Source of the DNA: Myotis daubentonii
Taxonomy: Eukaryota > Chordata > Mammalia > Chiroptera > Vespertilionidae
Assembly: GCF_963259705.1 (NCBI RefSeq)
Contig: NC_081841.1
Span: forward strand, 90,657,063 to 90,721,062
Reading direction: 5' to 3'
Length of the DNA stretch: 64,000 nt
How positions within the stretch are numbered: the first letter of the stretch is position 1; the number at the start of each line of letters is the position of its first letter. Below are positions 55,757 to 64,000 of this stretch, one piece after another. The notes beneath the pieces are model-generated. The model was not told the DNA's origin. It searched no databases and saw only the letters and a list, made by a program, of their open reading frames with translations. The translations under genes were made by a program, and so were the position numbers.

Positions 55757-55862
55757 AGAAGAAGAAGAAGAAGAAGAAGAAGAAGAAGAAGAAGGAGGAG
55801 GAGGAGGAGGAGGAGGAGGAGGAGGAGGAGGAGGAGGAGGAGGAGGAGGAGGAGGAGGAGGG
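55704..55862. repeat. (GA)n(AAG)n(GAG)n polypurine compound microsatellite
   Basis: One strand is purine-only for about 150 bp: GA (55704-55752), AAG (55752-55793), then GAG (55793-55862). The poly-Leu and poly-Glu open frames over it are translation artefacts. Confidence 0.97.
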
Positions 55863-56359
55863 AGAGAAATGGGGATGGAGAGGGAATAGGAAGTCGGGAA
55901 ACTTTCTGGACGTAGATCAAAAGGCCTAGACTGAGAGGGAGACCGTCAGAATGAGAAACTGCCAATAAGTCACAGGTCCCTCCACCAGTTACAAGTGATT
56001 AATGCAGCCTGGTTATGTTTTGCCATCTATTAAGTTCCATGTCCAAATGGCCCACCCTCCAAAATGCAGTGCCAAGGCTACTCCACCACCCGCCGACATT
56101 CTGTTTCCTGCCAAACAAAGAGGCTTGTTGGGGTGGGTCTTAGCCCCTCTGGCTAAGTCTCTGGGACTGAAGAGTAGAATAAGTGACATATGTAATACTT
56201 TAAACAATAAAGAATTTAAAAAAAGAAGAGGAAGAATAGAATAAGCGAAGTGAGGGCCCTTATGGCCTTCCTGCCCTTTAACCAACCACGCTGACCAGCC
56301 CCAGGGCAGGGGCTCCTAAGGCTTTATGTGCTGCGGCTCCCTTTGACAGGCTGCAAAGC
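55863..56359. other. unassigned DNA
   Basis: No gene or named repeat. Confidence 0.35.
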
Positions 56360-56367
56360 CTCTAGAC

Positions 56368-56693
56368 CAGCGGTTCTCAACCTGTGGGTCGCCAACCTGT
56401 GGGTCGAGACCCCTTTGGGGGTCAAACGACCCTTTCACAGGGGTCGCCTAAGACCATCGGAAAACACATATTAATTACATATTGTTTTTGTGATTAATCA
56501 CTATGCTTTAATTATGTTCAATTTGTAACAATGAAAATACATCCCTGCATATCAGATATTTACATTACGATTCATTACAGTAGCAAAATTACAGTTATGA
56601 AGTAGCAACGAAAATAATTTTATGATTGGGTGTCACCACAACATGAGGAACTGTATTAAAGGGTCGCGGCATTAGGAAGGTTGAGAACCACTG
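56368..56693 (+). mobile_element. SPIN-like non-autonomous hAT element
   Basis: 326 bp. Terminal repeats CAGCGGTTCTCAACCTGTGG and GAGAACCACTG at the right end; GGGTCAAACGACCCTTTCAC and AGGGGTCGCCTAAGACCATC follow inside. Exact 8-bp target duplication CTCTAGAC at 56360-56367 and 56694-56701, the hAT hallmark. It has no coding capacity and depends on a transposase supplied elsewhere. A short block (CCAACCTGTGGGTCG-like) near the left end is duplicated. Confidence 0.93.
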
Positions 56694-56701
56694 CTCTAGA
56701 C

Positions 56702-57164
56702 CTCTTCTCAGAATTATGTTCTAAATACATAAAACTATAAAGAAAAACAATTACATTGTTAGAATTATTGAACATTTAAATAACATAATACAGTAATATT
56801 TGTACTCCATCAATGCTTTAAATGATAAGATCTGGTGAAGGGTCAAAAAAAACTACTGTCATTTCCAATTGAGACGGGAGAAACAATTTGTTTCCAGGTG
56901 TTGCAACAACTGTCAGGTGACATGAAGAGATCTGTGATTTCTATGGTGACAAAGTCATGATGCGGTTGTTGCCTGCCGTCTTCCTAGGAGGAAAAGCTAG
57001 ATTTGGGGGAAAGATTAGAGATGCAGTTTTCCCCATCCAAATTCATCAACCAGAACAAGGCTGTAGAGAGAAGGTGGTCACTAATGACAATAGCAAAAGT
57101 AACAACAGAACTTAGTCACAAAGCAACGTCTGCTAAAGCTCAAGGAACATGACTGCCGTCCACA
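56702..57164. other. unassigned DNA
   Basis: No gene or named repeat. Confidence 0.35.
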
Positions 57165-57365
57165 GAGACTCTCCTGCGCCAGGTCCTTAGCTAAGTGCTT
57201 TCCACGGGTCACGTCCCTGCATCCTCACTCTGAGGAAGGCTCATGCTGCCCACTTTAGAGATGAGGGATCTGAGCTTTAGGGATTTTAGGGAACTTTTCC
57301 AGGATCACAGCTCATGAGCAACTGAGCAAAGAATGGAAGTCAGGGCTGTGGCTGCCTGGCACACA
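57165..57365 (-). repeat. MIR SINE
   Basis: Antisense MIR: CCAGGTCCTTAGCTAAGTGC near 57179, CACTTTAGAGATGAGGGATC near 57252, TTTTCCAGGATCACAGCTCA near 57294. Confidence 0.7.
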
Positions 57366-57388
57366 TTCACTGCATCTTTGTGAGAGGG

Positions 57389-57471
<83 letters not shown>
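57389..57471. repeat. (TG)n(GA)n compound microsatellite
   Basis: TG units with one TT interruption (57389-57441) followed by about 15 GA units (57441-57471). Confidence 0.96.
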
Positions 57472-57474
<3 letters not shown>

Positions 57475-57944
57475 ATGCCCAGAGTGCTGTTTACTTTTTC
57501 TTATCCATGCCCATGTCCCATTGGTGTGAAATGGGGAGAAAGGTGTCAGAGAGGATAGAAGCCTATAAATCATCAACATCATAGAAAAATCTTCTCATAA
57601 ACACTGAGAAGGAAAAGTGGTGTGGGGAGGTTAGCTCTATCACAGTGGTTCTCAACCTTCTGGCCCTTTAAATACAGTTCCTCATGTTGTGACCCAACCA
57701 TAAAATTATTTTTGTTTCTACTTCATAACTGTAATGTTGCTACTGTTATGAATTATAATGTAAACTAGAGGCCCGGTGCACAAAAATTTGTGCACTCGGG
57801 GGGAAAGGGGGTTCCCTCAGCCTGGCCTGTGCCCTCTCGCAGTCTGGGACCCCTCGGGAGATAACGACCTGCTGGCTTAGGCCTGCTCCCGGGTGGCAGA
57901 GGGCAGGCCCAATCCTTAGGTGCAGCCCCTGGTCGGGCTCAGAG

Positions 57945-58545
57945 CAGGGCTGATTGGGGAGTTGGGGCGCCGCACCATCATGCACAGAGCAGGGCAGATC
58001 AAGAGGTTGCGATGCCACCCTCAGTCACCCTCAGGGTAGGGCCGATCGGGGGGTTGGGGCACCATCCCCTGTCACACTCAAAGCAGGGTCGATGGGGAGG
58101 TTGCGGTGCCACCCCGTCACGCACAGAGCAGGGCCAATCCGGGGCTTGGGGCGCTGCCCCCTGTCACTCAGAGAGTAGGGCTGATAGGGGAATTGGGGCA
58201 CCGCCCCCTGTCACACACAGAGCAGGGTGGATCAGGGGGTTGGGGCGCCGCCCTCTATCACACACAGAGCAGGGCCTATGGGGAGGTTATGGCTCTACCC
58301 CGTCACACACAGAGCAGGGCCCGTTGGAGGGGTGGGGGTTGTGGCACCGCCCTCTATCACCCACAGAGCAGGGCCGATCAGGGGGTTGGGGCGCCACCAC
58401 TCTCACACTCAGGGCAAGGCCGATGGGGAGGTTATGGCTCTATCCTGTCACACACAGAGCAGGGCCCGTGGGGAGTTGGGGGGGTTGGGGCACCACACGC
58501 TGTCACACACAGAGCCGCAGGGCGATCAGGGGGTTTGGGCGCTGC
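57945..58545 (-). repeat. 47-bp minisatellite inside Helitron 2
   Basis: About 12 units, each containing GGTTGGGGCGCCGCCCCCTG-like, then TCACACACAGAGCAGGGCCG and a GATCAGGGGGTT-type linker. Open frames of 136-211 codons (58012-58741) are translations of this array. Confidence 0.93.
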
Positions 58546-58689
58546 CCCCTGTCATGCTGATCCCGGTGCTGGGAGGGCTCTCGGCTCCGCTGATCCCGGT
58601 GCTGGGAGGCATATTACCCTTTTACTATATAGGATAGAGGCCTGGTGCATGGGTGGGGCTGGCTGGTTTGCCCTGAAGGGTGTCCTGGA

Positions 58690-58915
58690 TCAGGGTGGGG
58701 GTCCCCACTGGGGTGCCTGGCCAGCCTGGGTGAGGGGATGATGGCTGTTTGCAGCTGGTCACACACCCTTCAGGGTTGGGGTCCCCACTGGGGTGCCTGG
58801 CCAGCCTGGGTGAGGGGCTGAGGGCTGTTTGCAGCTGGTCACACACCCTTCAGGGTGGGGGTTCCCACTGGAGTGCCTGGCCAGTCTGGGTGAGGGGCTG
58901 AGGGCTGTTTTCAGG
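58690..58915 (-). repeat. about 80-bp tandem repeat inside Helitron 2
   Basis: Nearly three units beginning GGTCCCCACTGGGGTGCCTG and ending near CACACACCCTTCAGGG. Helitron 1 has one unit in the corresponding place, so unit number differs between copies. Confidence 0.9.
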
Positions 58916-59443
58916 CTGGCGGGTGACGGAAGCTCCCAACTGCTCCTTTTTTTCTTTTCTTTTTTTAATTCTGGGCCAGCTTTAGCTCTGAGGCTCCAGC
59001 TCTTAGGCCTCTGCTGCTGAAAGTAGGTAATCGAAACAATGTATAACTCCAGCTCTGACTCCAGCTCTGAGATCCCAGCTCGCTGAAAGCTGGTTTCTGG
59101 GTGTGTTTTTTTTAGCTTCTATATTTGTTAAAATGTTTCAAACTGCAGGCTCAGAGGCCTGCAAGGCAGGAGGGGAACATTGGTTTCCTCCATCACTGAA
59201 ACAAGCAAGCCTCATGTTAGTTTCAAGCTGCCTGGCTGCTGGCTGCCATCTTGGCTGACAATTAATTTGCATATCTCCCTGATTAGCCAATGGGAAGGGT
59301 AGCGGTCGTACGCCAATTACCATGTTTCTCTTTTATTAGATTAGATATCTGATATGCAGGATGGTCTTAGGCGACCCCTGTGAAAGGGTGGTTCAACCGC
59401 CAAAGGGGTTGCAACCCACAGGTTGAGAACCGGTGCTCTATCA

Positions 59444-61082
59444 GATAGTAACATACCTCTATAATTCATACAGAATGTTAATGACTCATGAATAGACAGA
59501 CAGATCACCTGAACTTGGAGAGACTTCATTCCATGCAGCCACAAACATGATTCATAAGCTGGCACTACCCCTGACTGAATCACAGACACTGGCTACTCAA
59601 CAAGACTCTACAAGACTCGGAGATGAAGGAGAACTACTTTTTTAAAATGGTGTTCAAACAGGATCTGTTTCTGTTTGGGTCATCAGATGAGACTTGCACA
59701 AAAATCCGTAAGTCATAAGACCAAATTAAGCTTAATGGCATGCAATCCAGAATTGTAATAGCTTTATTGGTGATCATATCACATCGATGACTCACATTGG
59801 GTTTATTGTCAAATATAATCTGTCAGCCTTTGTCATACGCACTGCTGCTAAGCCATGTCACAGCCTGAAAGTGAGCCGGTGCTGTTTTGGACCAAAACAC
59901 AGTGTCTTTCATTTGTCCCCATTAAATTTAATTCTGCAGCCGTGTCCCATCATGCAAGCCCATGACCGTCTGTTTTTAGTTTTGTGTTGTTATTAATAAC
60001 TGTGTCCTGGTGACCATTACTTTTTCTCCTTCACTAACATTTCAATAATTTCTTCTAGAACCTCACACAAAATAATCAGGAAACTTTATAGTTTGCAGAA
60101 TTCACTCTCCTCCTTCTTATAAAAAAAAAAATCAGATGGGCATTTGCCTGTCTTATCTTTCCTCTTCTCCTAGTACCGTATCCACAACACCCCATAGTCC
60201 CCTCAACTGTGAAATATAATTTGTTTAGGCCAGGAGAATGGATATCTATGCTTTTGAACAGCTATGCTTTTATCTTAAATATCCATTTCTCTTTTATCAA
60301 TGGTTGTCCAGTTTATTTCATTTCAGGAATCATTTTGCTTCGATTATGGAATATGTGTTGGTACTGAGTTTGTTCTAAACTTCAAAGATAAATATGTTCC
60401 CTGGCTTTAGGAAGCTTTCAACTTAGAGGAGAAAACAGACATGCAAACAGATAAATTATATGGGGTAATTAGGAGTCAAAATAGCTTATATAATAGAGAA
60501 TCTACTGACTCGTGGAACTGAACGGTCCACAGGTAGGGCATGCTTCAAGCATGGCTCGATTAGGGCTCCTTTGTTGGTGTGCTAGAAAGTGTGTGACAAC
60601 TCATTGACTCTCCAGAGAACAAAGCCTTACGCTGCAGTGTTTGCCAATTCCCATGTTGTAAATACTCCCACCATGGCCTATGTCAAGCTACCAACATGAA
60701 GTCCCAGAACACAGAATTGAAAATAGATGTGTACAGTCACCTCTGGCCTCATGAAAACTAACTCCAGCACACTACTGCCACCCTCATTTTTTTTTAACAA
60801 GTTTCCCAGTTCTTCCACCTTCCATATGCTGGTTTTGTCCTGCTGATGCAACCAGTACCTTGGGACCACACACCTTCTTACTAGTATTTAATGGAAGAGA
60901 ACAAGCTTCTGGTTCCTTAACCATCAAAAAATCCCTGCGCTCCCCTGGATGTCAAGGAGTGTCACCACCAACTGGCTTAGCCCTAGGAAACAGGTTTAAA
61001 TAAGCACATAATAGTATCTGCCTCCCAAGGCTCTTCACTTCACCAGCCAAATGCTCCTTATTGGATACAGTTCATGCCAAAA
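59444..61082. other. unassigned DNA with the best candidate conserved block
   Basis: No gene or named repeat. 59640-60010 is free of recognisable repeats, with a dense mix of homeodomain-like core motifs (TAAT, AATTA) and balanced composition (for example TTAATGGCATGCAATCCAGA and CCCCATTAAATTTAATTCTG). This texture is common in deeply conserved enhancers. Inference only. Confidence 0.4.
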
Positions 61083-61560
61083 GCCAATCTTTTCAAAGAT
61101 GAGATTATCAGCAAGACAAGACAATAGCTCATTCATATTGGTCCATTGTAGTGGCTACAGATCTTCTCTTCAGGACTGAGACTGTCATCCCCACCCGCAG
61201 GAGGGGGTTGTCACTGATGGTCCACAGGTGAGTTCCTCCCCAGGCATTGCCCTGCCAGAATGGAGCTGCCTGCCCCTCTTGAGAAGAAACTGCCTCTAAT
61301 GACTGATCAATAGGTGGGTACAAAAGCCTGGCCCTGCCTCCATTCAAACATCTCTGAAGGGACATCCCAGCCCTAGAGCTGCTGAGGGGGGGATCAAGTG
61401 AGACCTTTGTTGCAACTGCACAGCAGGTCAATTTTTCTTTCTGCCCCATTGGGCTTCCCTCCATCTGTTACATTGTTCCTGTGAGCCCTTCCCACTAAAT
61501 CTCCTGCGTGCAAATCTCAGTGTCTATTTCCATGGAACCCCATCTGCGATGTCCATCCCT
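61083..61560 (+). repeat. possible ancient LTR-like repeat
   Basis: Order AAAAGCCTGGCCCTGCCTCC near 61321, CATCTGTTACATTGTTCCTG near 61463, GTGAGCCCTTCCCACTAAAT, then TCTCAGTGTCTATTTCCATG. The layout suits an old LTR with a degenerate poly(A) signal. Partly similar to 19325-19720. Family not named. Confidence 0.4.
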
Positions 61561-61733
61561 GAACCAGTCACAGGGGTATCCTAGACAAATCAGGACACAT
61601 CATCAAAGGTGAAGTTAGATCAGTCCCCCCGACACCCCATGGCTATCCCAGTGTGAGATAGAGTTAGAATGGATCTTGAGAGATAACCACACTGTCTGCT
61701 ACACAGTACAGATGCTGAGTGATGTAAGAGACA

Positions 61734-62128
61734 TCTATATATATAAAAGCCTAAGTGACCATCGCAACCGAACAGACGACTGAACAGGCTGCATGGGGCA
61801 ACTAGGCTGGCAGGGGAGTTAGTGAAGGATGACCAAACAACTGAACAGCAGGCTGCATGGGGCGATCAGGCCACAGGGGGGTCAGTGAGGGGCAAACAAA
61901 TGACTGAGCAGCAGGCTGCGTGGGGCGACCAGGCTGGCACGGGCAGGGCAGTTGGGGGCGACTAGGCCAGCAGGGGGGGGCAGTTAGGGGGAATCAAGCA
62001 GGCAGGCAGGTGAGCAGTTAGGAGCCAGTGGTCCCAGATTGTGAGAGGGATATCCTGGATTGGAGAGGGTGCAGGCTGGGCTGAGGGGACCCCTCCCCAT
62101 GCACAAATTTCATGCACTGGGCCTCTAG
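61734..62128 (+). mobile_element. HeliBat-type Helitron A of a head-to-tail pair
   Basis: 395 bp. Starts TCTATATATATAAAAGCCTA after A (61733), and ends with a TGCA-AAATTT-TGCA palindrome (62098-62117), GGGCCTCTAG (62119-62128). Contains about three imperfect units with GACTGAACAGCAGGCTGCAT and GGGGCGACCAGGCTGGCA. The next element begins at once after CTAG. Confidence 0.92.
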
Positions 62129-62691
62129 TCCTCCTATATAATAAAGCAGTGATATGCAAATTGACCATCACTCCAACAAACAAGATGGCTGTCCCCATGT
62201 GGACACAAGATGGCCACCACAAGATGGACAGCAGGGGAGGGAAGTTGGGGGTGATCAGGCCTGCAGGGGAGGGCAGTTAGCAGCAACCAGGTCTGCAAGG
62301 GAGGGCAGTTAGGAGCAACCAGGCCTGCAGGGGAGGACAGTTAGGGGTGACCGGGCCAGCAGGGGAGGGCAGTTAGGGACAATTGGGCCAGCAAGGGAGC
62401 AGTTAGGCATCAATTAAGCTGGCAGGGGAGTGGTTAGGGGGTGATCAGGCTGGCAGGGGGGTGGTTGGGGCAATCAGGCAGGCAGGCAGGCAGGCAGGCG
62501 AGCAGTTGGGAGCCAGCAGTCCCGGATTGTGAGAGGGATGTCCGACTGCCCGTTTACGCCCAATCCCAACCAGATCAGGCCTAAACAGACAGTCGGACAC
62601 CCTCAAGGGGTCCCAGATTGGAGAGGGTACAGGCTGGGTTGAGGGAGACACACACACCCCCATGCACAAATTTTGTGCACCAGGCCTCTAG
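62129..62691 (+). mobile_element. HeliBat-type Helitron B of a head-to-tail pair
   Basis: Starts TCCTCCTATATAATAAAGCA directly after the CTAG of Helitron A; its canonical TCCTATATAATAAA begins at 62132. It ends with palindrome TGCACAAATTTTGTGCA and AGGCCTCTAG, followed by T (62692). Its 5' neighbour is C or G rather than A, so an independent A/T insertion is unlikely and the pair looks like one composite unit. Holds a 41-bp tandem array and a 21-bp inverted repeat (62540-62560 / 62578-62598). Confidence 0.92.
62235..62460 (+). repeat. about 41-bp tandem repeat inside Helitron B
   Basis: Six or so imperfect units of the form GCAGGGGAGGGCAGTTAG then GAGCAACCAGGCCT. A (GGCA)n run follows at 62475-62499. 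Confidence 0.85.
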
Positions 62692-63229
62692 TATGAACTA
62701 TAATATTACAGTCCAGCTAGTACATTATAAGTGTTGAGAAAGAAAGACAGCAGCCCCTAACACCTGGAAATGAGCACAGCTAGACACCAATAGTATTATA
62801 AGCTGATCTGACCCTCGTAGCCAGGCCATTTTGTTCCCAAGTTGGGCATAAACAACCTCACAGAACACCCACCTCAGACAAGCTTCCTCTGAGCCGTGAG
62901 AAAATGAAACAAAACAAGGTCACTGCATAATTTTGTCTATGCAAAGACAAAAGCAAGGTCACTGTGCCACCCACAAAACAATCATAGAATTGCCCTGGCT
63001 CTCTGGTGGTTTCCAACCTAAAGCAAGTCCCTGATGCCTTAGGCCCTCCCAAACCTCCCAACTGAAGCCCTCATTTTATAATAAGTTCTTTGTAATGCTG
63101 TCACTGAGCCGCCCATGGCTCCCCGTGGAGTATGTTCTCCCTCCATCAAGGAGTGATAGGCCCACCTTGCTTCATGGTCAGCCTGTTCCTGGTGGTCTCT
63201 GGCTAAAGGGCATTGACACTTCATAAGCA
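62692..63229. other. unassigned DNA
   Basis: No gene or named repeat. Confidence 0.35.
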
Positions 63230-63560
63230 TGTGAGGGGTAAATAACTGAGGATGGAGATGACGTGCCACGCCTCCTTCAGGGAGCCTTCACCGAGGAGGT
63301 GACCCCTGAGCTGGTTCTTGAAGGATGACTGGGTTTTTCCAGGCAAGAGGGTCGGAGAGAAGTCTTCCCAGGCAAAGGAAGTGGCATGTACCAAGACTGG
63401 CTGCACAAAAATGAAGGGTGAGGAATCCATGTGGGTGGGTTATGTGGTGAGCTGGAAGGATGCCGGGTCCTTGTGGGTCCACCTAATCCAGCAGACAAAG
63501 AGGATGGGGACGTGGGGGGCAAATAGTTCTGCACTGGAAAGAGTTGAATGGAGAATTCCC
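63230..63560 (-). repeat. ancient LINE (L2-like) fragment
   Basis: Order AGGTGACCCCTGAGCTGGTT near 63297, CTTGAAGGATGACTGGGTTT near 63319, CTTCCCAGGCAAAGGAAGTG near 63363 and GGCATGTACCAAGACTGG fits the antisense L2 pattern. Confidence 0.5.
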
Positions 63561-64000
63561 TGAGTAGCCATTTTTTTCTAACCCTTTTTATCTAATTTTT
63601 TTTTTAATTTGGAGGATGAGACATGGTGAAGTGGGGGAGACACTTTTGTTAAATCAAAATGGAATATTTTCCTGTTTTCCCGACCTTAAGTTGAAGGCAC
63701 ACGCCTGACAGTGTGGAGCCCTTTTCTCCCTTCACACCTTGCTACTTTGTTCTGTGACTACTACATAAGTGTTTTTTTAATTATAGGTCTTTTGAAAACA
63801 ACATAAATCTGACAAAATTGAAGTAGACTGAAATGCCCCCAGTCTTATAAAGGCTCCCTAAGGCCCCCTAGACTACCATTATAGTGAATTTTGCATGTAC
63901 TTCCAAAATCCATGTTTTCACATTTTTACTATATACATCATATAAATATTCCTTCATACTTCTAAACATAAGTAGTATCACAATGTTTTATCATTTTATT
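63561..64000. other. unassigned DNA at the window end
   Basis: No gene. A T run lies near 63598-63606. 63870-63960 (TTTTGCATGTACTTCCAAAA and onward) could be an ancient LINE piece but is not supported enough to name. Confidence 0.35.

Larger units (their letters stand above)
57765..59345 (-). mobile_element. composite HeliBat-type Helitron 2
   Basis: 1581 bp, reverse orientation. The 3' end is at 57765 (CTAGAGGCCCGGTGCACAAA with palindrome CAAAAATTTGTGCAC) and the 5' end at 59345 (complement TCTAATCTAATAAAAGAGAA). Flanks are A (57764) and T (59346), and joining them restores the hAT core, so the boundaries are exact. Like Helitron 1 it has an internal head-to-tail junction (58624-58650, complement CAGGCCTCTA + TCCTATATAGTAAAAGGGTA). 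It is near-identical to Helitron 1 in the 5' region but has more copies of an 80-bp repeat. No Rep/helicase coding. Confidence 0.95.
57643..59435 (-). mobile_element. SPIN-like hAT element split by a Helitron
   Basis: The hAT halves are 57643-57764 and 59346-59435 (about 212 bp together). The left part begins CAGTGGTTCTCAACCTTCTG; the right part ends AGGTTGAGAACCGGTG. Exact 8-bp target duplication CTCTATCA at 57635-57642 and 59436-59443. It is the reverse orientation of the element at 56368. Its core after TATCTGATATGCAGGAT jumps to GGTCTTAGGCGACC, so it carries an internal deletion relative to that copy. The Helitron between the halves is the younger insertion. Confidence 0.93.

Noticed and set aside
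55651..55965. Poly-Leu and poly-Glu frames that look like signal peptides or acidic domains
   Set aside because: Direct translation of the GA/AAG/GAG microsatellite.
58012..58741. Long open frames (136-211 codons) on the plus strand
   Set aside because: They lie in the 47-bp minisatellite and 80-bp repeats of Helitron 2. The translation is repetitive, with the same pattern in several frames, and no Helitron Rep or helicase motif is present.

Overview
This window is non-coding genomic DNA from a bat, most likely a vespertilionid such as Myotis, Eptesicus or a relative. The evidence is the mix of repeats. There are twelve tRNA-derived SINEs of the bat VES type, several Helitrons with the vespertilionid HeliBat ends (5' TC, 3' palindrome around GTGCAC, then GGCCTCTAG, inserted between A and T), short hAT elements of the SPIN kind with 8-bp target duplications, and mammalian L1, L2, MIR, MER5 and MaLR remains. 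I found no gene with convincing protein-coding structure, no RNA gene and no CRISPR array. The long open frames lie in Helitron minisatellites, microsatellites or decayed L1 ORF2. The window is intergenic or deep intronic.

Layout. 1-10.4 kb: mostly old or unassigned DNA with MIR, L2, an old hAT fragment and an ancient L1. 10.4-17.3 kb: three young VES SINEs and older LINE pieces. 17.3-18.7 kb: composite Helitron 1 (+). 18.7-25 kb: MIR, L2, a Helitron 3' fragment beside a trinucleotide repeat, one VES SINE and an L1 3' end. 25.3-31.6 kb: one very old antisense L1 cut into pieces by a MIR, a SINE, three younger L1 tails and a CTTC repeat. 31.6-46.9 kb: largely unassigned DNA with MIR, L2, a MaLR LTR, a MER5A-like element and four SINEs. 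47-51.6 kb: a deep nest in which an old sense L1 contains a younger L1 inverted by twin priming, which in turn contains a SINE and a precise Helitron insertion. 51.6-57.6 kb: L1 and L2 pieces, a large compound microsatellite and a SPIN-like hAT with perfect TSDs. 57.6-59.4 kb: a second SPIN-like hAT split by composite Helitron 2 (-). 59.4-64 kb: a candidate conserved element, an LTR-like repeat and a head-to-tail Helitron pair.

The most interesting signal is the Helitrons. Two copies 40 kb apart share the same internal head-to-tail junction: a 3' end lacking its palindrome fused to a new 5' end. This suggests that a read-through composite became a mobile unit of its own. A second pair (61.7-62.7 kb) is also joined end to end and has a single A/T target flank around the pair. 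Family names come from recognising the sequence, not from a database search; boundaries of ancient repeats are approximate.
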